Below are positions 10,271-21,711 of a DNA stretch of 64,000 nucleotides, piece by piece. Origin of the DNA: Magnolia sinica (lineage: Eukaryota; Streptophyta; Magnoliopsida; Magnoliales; Magnoliaceae). The stretch's first letter is position 1. Every line of letters begins with the position of its first letter. Made by a program: the position numbers and the translations under genes. The notes beneath the pieces are model-generated. The model searched no databases. It was not told the DNA's origin and was given only the letters and a program-made list of their open reading frames with translations. The stretch lies in contig NC_080574.1 in NCBI RefSeq assembly GCF_029962835.1, forward strand, positions 39,871,501 through 39,935,500. The letters are read 5' to 3'.

Positions 10271-13110
10271 GTAATGTGTTTAAACCTAGGATGGACTTTT
10301 AAACTCAAAACCTAGGTTTAGGTTAAGGTTATAGGTTTAGGTTTAGGTTTTAGGTTTAGGTTAAGGTTTTAGGTTTAGGTTAGGTTTAGGTTATAGGTTA
10401 TAGGTTATAGCTTTAGGGAATTGAGAATAGGTTAAGGTTTAGGTTTAGGAAATCGGGTTCGGGTTCGGGATCGGGTTTAGGTTTGGGTTTTCAAGTTTAG
10501 GTTTAGGTTTAGGTTAGGGAGTTGAGATTAGGATTAGGTGTAGGTTTAGGTTTAGGTTAGGGAGTTGAGATTAGGATTAGGTGTAGGGATTTGAGAATAC
10601 ATTTAAGTTTTAGGTTTAGGTTTAGGTTTTAGGTTATAGGTTTAGGTTTAGGTTTTAGGTTAAGGTTAAGGTTAGGTTATAAGTTTAGGTTATAGGTTAT
10701 AGGTCAAGGTTTAGGTTATAGGTTTTGGTTTAGGTTAAGGTTATAGGTTTAGGTTTAGGTTATAGGTTTAGGTTATAGGTTAAAGCTTTAGGGAATTGAG
10801 AATAGGTTAAGGTTTAGGTTTAGGAAATCGGGTTCGGGTTTGAGATCGGGTTTAGTTTGGGTTTTCAAGTTTAGGTTTAGCTTAAGGAGTTGAGATTAGG
10901 ATTAGGTGTTGGTTTAGGTTTAAGGATTTGAGAATACATTTAGGTTTTAGGTTTAGGTTTAGGTTTAGGTTTTAGGTTTAGGTTAAGGTTATAGGTTTAG
11001 GTTAGGTTTAGGTGTAGGTTATAGGTTATAGCTTTAGGGAATTGAGAATAGGTTAAGGTTTAGGTTTAGGAAATCAGGTTCGGGTTTGGGATTGGGTTTA
11101 GGTTTGGGTTTTCAAGTTTAGGTTTAGGTTTAGGTTAGGGAGTTGAGATTAGGATTAGGTGTAGGTTTAGGTTTAGGGATTTGAGAATATATTTAGGTTT
11201 AGGTTTAGGTTTAGGTTTTAGGTTATAGGTTAAGGTTATAGATTTTGGTTTAGGTTTTAAGTTTAGGTTAAGGTTATAGGTTTAAGTTAGGTTTAGGTTT
11301 AGGTTATAGGTTATAGCTTTAGGGAATTGAAAATATGTTAAGGTTTAGGTTTAGGAAATCGGGTTCGGGTTTGGGATCGGGTTTATTTTCAAGTTTATGT
11401 TTAGGTTAAGTAGTTGAGATTAGGCTTAGGTGTAGGTTTAGGTTTAGGGATTTAAGAATACATTTAGGTTTTAGGTTTAGGTTTAGGTTTTAGGTTATAG
11501 GTTAAGGTTATAGATTTTGGTTTAGGTTTAGGTTTAGGTTAAGGTTATAGGTTTAGGTTATAGGTTTAGTTAGGTTTAAGTTTAGGTTATAGGTTATAGG
11601 TTATAGCTTTAGGGAATTGAGAATAGGCTAAGGTTTAGGTTTAGGAAATCGGGTTCGGGTTCGGGTTCGGGATTGGGTTTAGGTTTGTGTTTTCAAGTTT
11701 AGGTTTAGGTTAAGTAGTTGAGATTAGGCTTAGGTGTAGGTTTAGGTTTAGGGATTTGAGAATACATTTAGGTTTTAGGTTTAGGTTTAGGTTTTAGGTT
11801 ATAGGTTAAGGTTATAGGTTTTGGTTTAGGTTAAGGTTATAGGTTTAGGTTTTAGGTTTAGGTTAGGTTTAGGTTTAGGTTATAGGTTATAGGTTATAGG
11901 TTATAGCTTTAGGGAATTGAGAATAGGTTAAGGTTTAGGTTTAGGAAATCGGGTTTGGGTTCAGGTTTAGGTTTGGGTTTTCAAGTTTAGGTTTAGGTTA
12001 AGTAGTTGAGATTAGGATTATGTGTAGGTTTAGGTTTAGGGATTTGAGAATACATTTAGGTTTTAGGTTTAGGTTTATGTTTTAGGTTTTAAGTTAAGGT
12101 TATAGGTTTTGGTTTAGGTTTAGGTTTAGGTTGTAGGGTTAGGTTAAGGTTAAAGGTTTAGGTTAGGTTTAGGTTTAGGTTATAGGTTATAGGTTATAGG
12201 TTATAGGTTATAGGTTATAACTTTAGGGAATTGAGAATAGGTTAAGGTTTAGGTTTAGGAAATCGGGTTCGGGTACGGGATCGGGTTTAGGTTTAGATTT
12301 TCAAGCTTAGGTATAGGTTAAGTAGTTGAGATTAGGATTAGGTGTAGGGTTTTGAGAATACATTTAGGTTTAGGTTTAGGTTTAGGTTTTAGGTTTTAGG
12401 TTTTGGTTTAGGTTTAGGTTTATGTTTTAAGTTATAGGTTTTGGTTTAGGTTTAGGTTTAGGTTTAGGTTAAGTAGTTGAGATTAGGATTAGGTGTAGGT
12501 TTAGGTTTAAAGATTTGAGAATACATTTATGTTTTAGGTTTAGGTTTAGGTTTTAGGTTAAGGTTATAGGTTTTGGTTTAAGTTTAGGTTTAGGTTTTAG
12601 GTTTTAGGTGTAGGTTAGGTTTAGGTTTAGGTTATAGGTTATAGGTTATAGGTTATAGCTTTAGGGAATTGAGAATAGGTTAGGTTTAGGAAACCGGCTT
12701 CGAGTTCGGGATTGGGTTTAGGTTTGGATTTTCAAGTTTAGGTTTAGGTTAAGTAGTTGAGATTAGGATTAGGTGTAGGTTTAGGTTTAGGGATTTGAGA
12801 ATACATTTAGGTTTTAGGTTTAGGTTTAGGTTTTAGGTTTTAGGTTTTGGTTTAGGTTTAGGTTTAGGTTTTAAATTATAGGTTTTGGTTTAGGTTATAG
12901 GTTTAGGTTTAGGTTATAGGTTTAGGTTAGGTTTAGGTTTAGGTTATAGGTTATAGGTTAAGGTTTAGGTTTAGGTTACAGGTTTAGGTTTAGGTTTAGG
13001 TTAGGTTATAGGTTATAGATTTAAGTCATAGGTTATATGTTATAGGTTAAAGTTTAGGTTATAGGTTAAGGTTTAGGTTTAGGTTATAGGTTTAGGGTGT
13101 GGTTTAGGTT
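10271..13110. repeat. Telomere-like TTTAGGT array with higher-order repeat units
   Basis: About 2.8 kb of degenerate aggttt and aggttata units. The plant telomere unit is TTTAGGG; here the dominant unit is TTTAGGT. The array is organised in larger units: the marker gggaattgagaata begins at about 10416, 10791, 11037, 11322, 11612, 11912, 12226 and 12664, spacings of roughly 246-438. Each unit also contains a g-rich marker (aaatcgggttcggg), the marker gttgagattagg and the marker gatttgagaataca in the same order. The array lies wholly inside the CACTA element. Confidence 0.92.
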
Positions 13111-13129
13111 AAGGGTGTTGTCCTTGCAA

Positions 13130-13690
13130 ATACAGATATAAACACAGCCTGCTCCAATTGGCCAGACCCTTCCAATGTTGTCCATAGGAAATGGATAGCT
13201 TCATCATGGTCATAACAGCAGTTCTCACCTTCTAGGGACCCCGCTCAACATCCGGTAGCTCCGACGCATATCCGGATCTGCTTCATCAATTTCGAGATAA
13301 TATATAAACATGGGCCTGTCTAAATGGCCAGGCCACCCATATTATTGTTCATAGAAAATGGACAACTTCATCATGGTCATAATAGTGGTTCTCACCTTCT
13401 AGGGACCCTTGCTCAACATCCAAATAGCTCCGACGCACATCTAGATCTGCTTCATCAATTTCAAAATAATATATAAACATGGGCCTGTCCAAATGGCCAG
13501 GCCACCCATATTGTTGTCCATAAGAAATGGACAGCTTCATCATGGTCATAACAGTGGTTCTCACCTTCCAGGGATCCCCGCTCAACATCCAGATAGCTCC
13601 GATGCACATCCAGATCTACTTCATCAATTTTGAGATAATATATAAACATGGGCCTGTCCAAATGGCTAGGCCACTTCATCAGTGAATCAT
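13130..13690. repeat. 169-bp tandem repeat, about three copies
   Basis: The marker gggcctgtc occurs at 13312, 13481 and 13650, a period of 169 bases. Each unit contains gcttcatcatggtcata, ctcaccttc(t/c)agggac and cagatctgcttcatcaattt-like blocks in order. Read on the - strand the unit gives a weak open frame (a DE.DLDV.RSYLDVE segment), and each copy keeps a possible splice donor ggaag/gtgag, so it may derive from an exon multiplied in tandem. I do not recognise the peptide. Confidence 0.85.
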
Positions 13691-13715
13691 ATAGTATGAA
13701 GGAAAGAAGACTCAC

Positions 13716-13800
13716 CAATTTAGCAAGCAAGGAGAGAAAGTGTGAGTGCTTGGAATGTCGCCCTTTCTTTGAATAATGGATGCATATTCCACAATGCAAT
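13716..13800 (-). pseudogene. Exon-like segment of unknown origin in the CACTA element
   Basis: On the - strand an acceptor (ttctcag) and a donor (ttg/gtgag) bound 85 bases that read CIVEYASIIQRKGDIPSTH and then TFSPCLLNW without a stop. Both splice signals are good. The peptide is not one I recognise. It lies just downstream, in the - direction, of an ARF-like segment and may belong to a different parent gene. Confidence 0.45.
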
Positions 13801-13910
13801 CTGAGAATGAGTAAGTTTTTTAGTTTCTCCGACAATGCATATGGGCACATATTTACAAATAAATAAAATAATAAATAAAATTTAAATCTGCCTTCTAAAT
13901 TGTACTTACC

Positions 13911-13957
13911 GATAGTTGGAATTGTGGTAACAATCTCCCCCAGCTGGAGCTTGAGTC
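13911..13957 (-). pseudogene. ARF GTPase exon fragment captured by the CACTA element
   Basis: On the - strand, an acceptor-like aaacag is followed by 47 bases reading LKLQLGEIVTTIPTI and then a strong donor g/gtaagt. ADP-ribosylation factors have the switch I segment KLKLGEIVTTIPTIG at this place, and plant ARF genes are known to have an intron near it. The copy has one extra residue (Gln) and the conserved residues before it (the AGKTT loop) are missing, so only a fragment was captured. It carries no function. The match is short but distinctive. Confidence 0.65.
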
Positions 13958-14059
13958 TGTTTTCTATTATAATTAGCAAAATCAATACGAACTTACAACA
14001 ATAGGTAACCAGGTCTTTGGTCCAGGGCTGATCCACAATAAAAGGTACCATTTACCATG

Positions 14060-15660
14060 AACTAAAACCATATATTATCTATACCTTAATAGGATTCACT
14101 ACAAGGGTACTCTTTCAATGATGGCCCACTGCTTCTGATAATCACTACAGGGGTAAGAAAATTACAAATAGTAAGACTCATGAGATGACATATGTACAAA
14201 TAGTGAAAAGACTAGCTGGTAATGACAGGAGGCTAAGACATCAAATTATTTATGAAGAACAGGAAAAAACAAAGATAAAATAAGTAGTTAAAAACTTTAC
14301 CATTTCAATATTGAACCTTGTAGTGGCAACATTAAATAACTAAGATAGGAAAAGAATATGAACTTTCAACTAAAGGATGAATATGTACCAATTTGAAGCT
14401 CATATCCTACACCAACTTGCCAAAAGGAAAATACAAGAGGACATGCCCAACTAGAAATGGAGCATAGATCTGTTATGTTTGTAATAATTCTGAGAGACTG
14501 GTTTGCATAAACAGCTTCCTAATCCCTGAAGAGATTTCAAAAGCAAAATTAGTTCTAGCTTGCTAAATTATAAAACATGATATAGCTAAAAAAAAACTTC
14601 ATAAATGCCCATACCAACACAAGTACCATTCAAAACAATGCAATGCTGAAACCAAATAGAAAAAATGGTGGAAAATATTCACAATCTAACTCAACTCACA
14701 CAAAAATGGAAAAGTTCCTTAGTTATCTTGGGGTTTGTTGTTTGAATGCTAGTATAGCACAACAATCCATAAGCATGCACAAAGCCACTATAAACATGGC
14801 ATGTGTACCACATTACACTTTGTAGTTCCTAAAATTGAGCATGGTTGTGCAAGCCACTATAAACAAGAGACCATTGACATTGTTATATATACCAAGGATA
14901 GTAGTATATTCAATTCAACTCACAGTATCTTCATGTCTATCATATTCTCCAATGGAGGGAAGCCCAAATGCAATCCACTTGGATTAAACATTTTGTTTGG
15001 GAACATAAACCAACGTCCTCCTGATCCAGCTGACATTGTCTAACAAGCAATCTCACCTATGAACCTTCACTAGCTTGCTAGATTCACTTTTCTCTTTTTT
15101 CTTTTTTCATTTCTTCTACAATTATAGACTTCGATCCCCATTTATTTCTTCTACAAATCCGACCAATGTTAACAGATTTAGCCAACATGCAGTCTAATCA
15201 TAAGGAAATGGAAAAAGAATTACTTAGTAGTACACGACATGATAGACACGTCAGGGAAACCTGCTGCATCCAAAGCTACTCGAATTGTTGCAACACATAT
15301 CAGTGGGACTGACAACATCTATAACTGCTCAAGCCTATTTGAAGCCGAGACATAAAAACAGATGAGGAGAAAATCAGTGTAAAATCATGTCATAAGATTT
15401 GTCTTCATAGCGTCTGTTATTACCTATGCAACAGCCTGTTTACAAGCAATTAGATATAAAAGCCTAAACTGTATTTTAATTAACTAAAATGACACAAAAC
15501 TGAATCATGGAAAGAAAAGCTTTTGACAGTGATACTTACATTCCTTTGGATGAGGAAACATTTGATGATTTCAGTCACTGGAAAAAGGTTGAACACATTA
15601 TATTTCATTCTAAAAATTTACAATTTAGCTAAAGAAGAAAAGATTGCTCTATAATACATA
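14060..15660. other. CACTA interior, no recognisable gene
   Basis: AT-rich, intron-like sequence lying between the ARF-like and the Tudor-like pieces. It contains no long frame on the - strand that continues either gene, and no clear repeat. Confidence 0.5.
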
Positions 15661-15670
15661 CATCAATACC

Positions 15671-15903
15671 TTGCTAGGATCAAAACCTTCACTAATAAGC
15701 TCCCCCTGCTCCTTATAAAACCTAAAAACTTCCACATCTCCATCATCATATAGTATCTTTAAAGAAAATATCATTCAACAAGTAAGTCTTCAAGAAAGGG
15801 GACAATTTGGACAGGGATAATTAAGAGAAGTACACAAGTCTCATGGTTTACCACATGTTTCTTTTGTCCTGGGTTATAGGGTTGCACAACACCTTCATAA
15901 AAT
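15671..15903 (-). pseudogene. PDS5-type Tudor domain fragment captured by the CACTA element (two exons)
   Basis: Two exon-like pieces on the - strand. The first (15903-15852, after the acceptor ctgcag) reads FYEGVVQPYNPGQKKHV and ends at a donor gtaaac. The second (15753-15671, after acceptor ttaaag) reads ILYDDGDVEVFRFYKEQ, then GELISEGFDPSK, and ends at donor gtattg. Joined by function they form the strands of a Tudor domain of the PDS5 sister-chromatid cohesion family, whose hallmark is FY.G.V..YD..KKKHV(I/V)LYDDGDVEVL. The conserved intron position and splice sites show that genomic DNA, not mRNA, was captured. The preceding conserved WWP segment was not found nearby, so the domain is incomplete and not functional. 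Confidence 0.8.
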
Positions 15904-15989
15904 CTGCAGGTAAGAATGGTAGAGTTTACAAATTCAATTGTCTTCACTGGTTCAAGATTAGTGATAAAAAATACCTGCAAGACATTCAC

Positions 15990-17735
15990 ACAATGGTCCT
16001 CATCATCAATTGAAAGTTTGTTTTTTTTTTTATATATACTAAAATAAGCAATGATACTAATTTTATGAAATCAATAGAAAACAGAACAGGAGTATTGGCC
16101 AGCTTGAAATACATTTCTGTCTAGACATGTTTCCTCTTTGTTATCCAATTCTAATTGGATCTGATATTCAGTTGTCATTAGAGCAATGGATCTGAAAATC
16201 GAACCATTATGCCTGCATACCTGAATCCTGAGCACTTATACCTTATGCACATGAAGTAGTTGGTAATTACCAGCTGCAAACCTGTTTCTATTTTCGCATG
16301 TTGTCAATTCAATTGCTGGTCATTGCATCTGAATTTGTGTAAGAGCAACCTAAATAACCAAATAAATGATGAGGAGTAGCCAAGGAAACTTTTCTCCAAT
16401 TAACCTAAAATTCAAAAGGCAAAGTTGCTTATTCATTACTTCAACATAAAGTTCCTATGGCAACCATATATCTAGAAAATGTGGGACAGTTCACCTGTTC
16501 AATAGTGGAGATTTAAAGGAGTATTTAAAAAAAAAAAAAACTTTTGCAAGACTTGGAGGAGATAATTGCAGAATGATCCACAACAATCCAAAACTAAACA
16601 TACATAAGTTTATTGAGGCAACAAGAAATGCATGAATATGAAGTGAACTGCAGCTTCAGATCTAGAACTCATTGGTTGTCATTTTCAAAGCCACCCATTT
16701 CTTTAGACATCCATTGCCACCTAATAAATGGACCAACTTGATTCTTGGGGATGAGAGGGGCGTTCGTCCATAGGGGCCACCTTATGAATGTCCAGGGTTG
16801 TACATAAATGTGTGTTGGAGACACATCTAACTGATGAGCAATGAACTTCATATGAAATTTTGTCTAATTGGTTGATTAAATTGTGAGATCTCTACATCAA
16901 ACGATTACCAAAAGTAGAAAAAAAATACAAAGGGCCTATTTGGATGACTCATTGTGTTCCAGGCAAGAAGTTAGAAAACAAAATGATCTGTTATAACATA
17001 ATTCATTATATATGCTCAGAACAGTAGATCATTGGTTTGTAGGATGTGGACAGTCCAATCACTCTAATGCACGCAACACAAGTTGACAGGGGTAAATGTT
17101 TGGTACAATTAGTTCCTTCATTAGTAAAAACCGTGCATTATGATGGGATCCAGATATTGTTAGAGTGAGTATGTACCATATCACGTGGTCTTACGGAGGA
17201 AAAGTACTCCAAGGACTGATTTTTAAATTTACATGATATCATACTAAAGCTTTTCAAAATAATTTCCTGGCACATGTTTCAAGAGCTTCAGGATTAATGT
17301 CCTTTAAAAATTATAGAGCCTCCTTATCTATTATTGTTGTTTATGTGAAGGGGATTGTAGTGATAGACAACCCTTCATACGAACATCTCTTAAACAATTT
17401 TACCTCACCAGTTTTAAATAATTAAAACAAAAACCTTAGGCCATTACCTTATTTTTTTCTGAATTGAAGTTAGTAGTTTCATTAATATTAATTTTTTAAA
17501 TAAAGTATTGATCTCTTGAAAATCATTGGTATGCTTAAAATGAAAAAGTCCCCGTTGCCTATATGGAATCAATCCTCGACTTCACATAACCTTGTCATTT
17601 CCTTTCAACCTATTCGGGGGATGTGATCCAGACCCATGAAATTGTATTCCGCCATCATCACTATGCAAGCAGCGGAACCGTCTGATTCAAGAATCTCACC
17701 CGAGTGCCTACAGTGTGAAGATGGTGTGGGACACC
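15990..17735. other. CACTA interior, no recognisable gene
   Basis: AT-rich sequence with small homopolymer runs and no convincing exon or repeat. A short gap near 15990-16020 may hold one more exon of the captured Tudor gene (a - strand piece ending nvlq before a gtattt donor), but it is too short to call. Confidence 0.4.
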
Positions 17736-17739
17736 GTTT

Positions 17740-18100
17740 TGAGTTCCCACTTATCAATGGCTCAAAGCTGACCTCAGCTTGGCCACTAGCTGATCCCAAC
17801 TTGAACTCAGCTTGGCTCGGTTTGGTCAGCAGGTTGGGCCAGTAAAGCCGAGTTTCATCCAAAATTGAGCCTAGCAGCGTTTTCACAAACACATACAGGG
17901 CACTTTCAGTTTCTCACTATTTGTAAAACAGCAGCAAGTATTCCTTAAACACCTTATATGCAACATCAAAATCAAGGAAAAATGGTATTTGTTTGGTGTG
18001 CATACCTTCCTTGTCACTAGCCGTCACTTCGTTGAGTCATTTCATCAAACACTTGGTGAGCAACATCAATATCAAAATAAACGAGTCATCGAACTTCAAA
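17740..18100. repeat. Fragment of a hAT-like small element (family of 41650-42283)
   Basis: Shares with 41690-42080 the blocks cactagctga..c, ttttcacaaacac, gcaacat.aaaatcaag, cataccttccttg and agtcatttcat.aaacactt, in the same order and spacing. The ends with inverted repeats are not clear here, so it is an internal or degraded copy within the CACTA element. Confidence 0.7.
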
Positions 18101-18326
18101 GAAGAAATCCGGAAAATAAAAAGGAAAGAGAATTTCATTTCTTGAATTTAGCACTATCAAACAATCGTGAATATATTAAAGCTAAGAAGATCAAAAGAAT
18201 ATCACCTTCCAGAAGTGGAAACCCTAATCCGTTGGATTTATAGGCCGATGAGGTGTGGTCGGAGCACCGTTACAATGCCGTTGTAGGGCAGCTGGGTTGC
18301 AGTAGAACAGGGCAGCTAGGTTGCGG

Positions 18327-18383
18327 TAGAGAGAGAGACAGGGAGAGAGATTGCGCGAGAGAGAGAGAGATAGGGAGAGAGAG

Positions 18384-18435
<52 letters not shown>

Positions 18436-18478
18436 AGTGCGCGAGAGAGAGTCAAGGAGAGAGAGTGCGCGAGAGAGT
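18327..18478. repeat. GA-rich microsatellite
   Basis: Impure (GA)n with interspersed gagagtgcgc; the purest core is about 18385-18427. Translations of it (RERERE or SLSLSL) have no meaning. Confidence 0.9.
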
Positions 18479-18960
18479 GTTTGGGCGCTGATATTTTTAG
18501 ACCGCGCGCCCAAATTTGGGGCTTTTTGACGAACGGACCAATTAGGGACTCCGTGGGGCCCACCATGATGTATTTCGTTAATCCATCCTATATATAATTT
18601 TAATAAATTATTTTAATTTAAGAAATAAAATTTCAGGTATATTTAAGACCCAACTAGACCACACCATAAGAAGCAACTGTAATTTAATATCAATATTTCC
18701 TGCCGTGTGGTCCACTTGAGCCTTTAATCTAGCTGATTTTTTTTCAACCTCTAAAGTAATATTTACAAATATATAGACGGCTTAGATAGAATATATAGTT
18801 TTTTTTAAGTCTCATAGAGCCCCTTACAACACTATTCATTATTAATGGTGTATCCAATTTTTAGCTACGGATTAAAACCGTAGCAAGTATAGCTAAGGTT
18901 TATATCTGTAGCAAAAAGGTAACGTGGTCTGAATCCTTTGCCCCTTTTTTAGTAGTGTTC

Positions 18961-20722
18961 CTAGGTCAATTTTCGAGTCTCCAACGACCCGAAAGTGCAG
19001 ACTATTATCCTTAGGTGGCCTAGCACCAATTATAGTAGGAGTTTAATGATTTTGTTTGCTTGAGATATTGTATAGAAGAATCTAGAGGAACTTAGGAATG
19101 GTATGTTGTTGGGATTGTATGGAATTGCATGTTTAGTTCTTCTTGATGTTAATCTTGCCTCTCATGATCTCGTGTATGGATGATTACATGCTCATATTTG
19201 TTGATTTCTTTTCTCACATGTGTTGCTTCATAGTGTGTATGATTCACTACTCTTGTGTATTTGATCTCTTGAGGTGTAGGAAGTGCTTAACTTCCTCCCT
19301 AATCCACACCACTCTCATGCACCTTGTTCATGTGGTTATAGCATGCTTGTTAGGAATAATCGAACCATATGTGGTGATGTATGTAAACATGATAATATTA
19401 TGCTAGTTGATAATCTTGATGGTTGGGATGCTATGAAGTAACATTGAACTCTTGGGTTGGTCGAGAACATGAGAAGAGACGGTAGTCCCATCGGTAGGAC
19501 TATGCTAGGGCTAAACCCGTGGGTTTGGACGGGTGTGTACGGGAGGCAGTAGTTCGACTACATGGGTCCCTTGTACCTGATGTCATTCATTGCATGCTCG
19601 TCTGACTCGTGCGGTTTAGCCTATTTACTTTCCAACCCTGTTTGTTAACTATGTTTGCTCACTTATGTACAGAATCTGGAATACCCTACAACTATTGTAG
19701 CCCATCGAACCGGGTGAAATATTGATCCACAGTCTCATGATCAGGGCATGGTGGAATGGGACACTGTGTCCGAGCTGTCAGCCTATACTGGGGTGACCCG
19801 CCTCCCCGTAGTGACCGTGAGCAATCCCTTTCTCTCAGCACTCCCTGTGTGCTTGAAGTCGGGGACGGGGAACCCGATGAGATCAAGGATCGCGGGGTCT
19901 TGGCCTCACACGTTGGGGTTTCTTAGCCTCGTAACTCGTTCAGTGTATTTAATACGTGGGGTGTATCAGATTCCCCAATCTGCTAGATGAAAGGACTTAA
20001 CTAAGAACTTAGCTAACACTATCGCATTACATCGCATTAGCTAGGGTGGCGACTCGACAGTCGAGGTCACTCTAAGGGAGTGTTGGTCATACACGATCGT
20101 TAGATAGTGTCGCTCGAGGGAGAGTTGTGGCGAGGGCATGCATCATATCATCCGTCATACATGCGCATTAATAAGATTAGTTAGGTATTTATGATTGACT
20201 ACTTTTCATTAAATTCTTATTATAACTGATGCTTGTTACAACTTAAGACTAATAACACCTACTGAGTTGATCACTCACTCCGACTCTGGGGCGGTGTTTT
20301 AAAACACCAACTAGAATTTACTGTAGCTGTAGGTGACGAGGAGTACGAGGAGCTTGTCGGTGCCAACTTAGACGAGGAGGACGAGCTGTCCTACTTTCAG
20401 TTAATGGGCGGCTCTCCGTCGACCTGATGGGCGGAGTTTAAATCGTTGAGTTGTGGACTCAGCCTTATTCTTTCTTAGACATAACATTCTTTTGTGATTT
20501 TATTGGGCGACGCCTTGTGCGGCCCATTTGCATTCTTTTGGACCTGTATATATTTGATCATCTCATTTCAGTAGACTTGTGCGGTTGTGCTTCATGTTCT
20601 AGGAAACTCCAGGCTGCGTAATTAAATTGAATTAAACGCATAATTATTAAAAATCGGTTAAGTGACACTCGGGAACTATGGAGTCGAGTGTATACGCGAC
20701 CCCCAATTTTCAGGGTGTTACA
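18961..20722 (+). repeat. 3' LTR of chromovirus A, second part
   Basis: Resumes the LTR after the CACTA target duplication and ends ...ggtgttaca at 20722. The last 856 bases match 1-846 closely, with small differences such as a duplicated acatcgcatt near 20028. It contains an intact gttttaaaacacc at about 20296, the unfilled version of the Harbinger target site. Confidence 0.9.
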
Positions 20723-21009
20723 TATGAATTTACCTAATCCAAACCCTAATAATTGCGCACAAGAAATCTTGATACCAAGAAGTGTTGTCATTTGCGAACC
20801 AGGTAGTTGGAGTCGCGTGTGAGGGAGTGTTGTTTGGAAAGGGCATGCATCATGTCATATCTTCGTATCCACATTTAACAAGAGTATTTAGGAATTGTTT
20901 GATTTCTTATTTATCATTAACTGCGTTGATTGTGTCGATAGCATGTGTAACTTGGAACTAATGGAGCCACTGAGTTAGCTACTCACTCCCACCTGGGACG
21001 GTGTTTTAA
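20723..21009 (+). repeat. Left half of an older LTR, split by the Harbinger element
   Basis: Diverged relative of the LTR of element A: shared order of gggagtgttg, gagggcatgcatcat, cactgagtt, ctcactccc and gacggtgttttaa. It stops at the Harbinger left end and resumes at 39264 with taaaacactaaccagg, just as the A LTR reads ttttaaaacaccaacc without interruption. Element A ends immediately to its left, so A may have inserted into this LTR too. Confidence 0.8.
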
Positions 21010-21677
21010 GGGCCTGTTTGTTTTTGCAGGTAGGGTGAAATCACCGTGAAATGGCTATTTATGATCATTTCACGTGTTTGATTAATAAACGGGCGGCGTG
21101 CAGATGGCAGGGGTGATTTTACATTTCCAAGATGGGGGATTCGCTAGGAAATCACAGCGATTCAGGCGAGATTTGTTTCAAGACTACAATGTTGGATGGA
21201 AGGGAGGGTGGTCCGCGAGAGCACGGAACACCTGGGGCTCATCTCCATCTATATATCAGTGTCCCCACCCAAACCGCATATCCATCTCTCGCAACGCTCC
21301 CTCATAGGTACGCCTTATTGCAAACCTCATCTTGCATGTACTCCCACTCCGCTCCGACTTCGCATTTGCAATCCTGCTTGACCTATCGTCTTCCTCTAAA
21401 CAGGTTGCCGTCCTTGGGCGGGAACAAGGCCGGTCGCAACACTGTGTGCTTAGGATTGAGGGAGAGAGAATGTGATAGCAAAATCCCGCAGAGCAGAGCA
21501 GAGGTGAGGAGAAAATCTCTTGAAGATTCCTATTCTCATTGGGAAATCAAAGCTTCAAAAACAGCAAGTTGGTTTTTGAAGCTTCATTTTTTTCTATTTC
21601 TATTTTTTCATTTGTTTTCTCCTCTATGGTGGGTGGGAGAGTATGGAAATTATGCTCGTTTTTAGCTGTTGCTTTGC

Positions 21678-21678
21678 T

Positions 21679-21707
<29 letters not shown>
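21678..21707. repeat. CT microsatellite
   Basis: (CT)n run in the 5' non-coding part of the Harbinger element, embedded in T-rich sequence that extends to 22205. Confidence 0.85.

Positions 21708-21711
<4 letters not shown>

Larger units (their letters stand above)
9244..18957. mobile_element. Non-autonomous CACTA (En/Spm-like) element carrying host gene pieces
   Basis: Left end CACTATAAGAAAAATGGG at 9244. The right end, read on the other strand, is CACTACTAAAAAAGGGG and ends at 18957. Both sides are flanked by ttc (9241-9243 and 18958-18960), the 3-bp target duplication expected of this superfamily. Subterminal copies of gctacgg..ccgtagc are dense at the left end (about 9265-9640) and present at the right (about 18860-18915). 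No TNP2-type transposase or other CACTA protein was found, so it must have moved with help from another element. Its 9.7 kb contain a telomere-like array, a 169-bp tandem repeat and several exon-like segments on the - strand. Confidence 0.93.
1..20722 (+). mobile_element. Ty3/gypsy chromovirus A (Tekay/Del-like), 5' end outside the window
   Basis: Order seen on the + strand: LTR end, primer site, leader, gag, protease, reverse transcriptase, RNase H, integrase, chromodomain-like tail, polypurine tract, 3' LTR. This domain order and the chromodomain tail are those of plant chromoviruses of the Tekay/Del type. Positions 1-846 match 19867-20722 almost base for base, which identifies them as the two LTRs. 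The 3' LTR was later split by a CACTA element (9244-18957). Without that insert the LTR is about 2.96 kb. The coding region has many stops and at least one frameshift, so the copy is dead. The left target duplication lies outside the window. Confidence 0.92.

Noticed and set aside
10271-13110. A chromosome end or true interstitial telomere
   Set aside because: The unit is TTTAGGT, not TTTAGGG; the array has higher-order units and lies inside a CACTA element with sequence on both sides.
9265-13690. A CRISPR-like array (regular repeats and spacers)
   Set aside because: The palindromes are CACTA subterminal motifs, the longer units are direct tandem repeats without unique spacers, and the DNA is plant nuclear.
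13461-14051. A single 196-residue protein on the - strand
   Set aside because: The frame runs through introns, an ARF-like exon, another exon and the 169-bp repeat; the splice signals show that it is not one coding unit.
18253-18597. Arg/Glu-rich frames and Ser/Leu-rich frames on the other strand
   Set aside because: Translation of a GA microsatellite.
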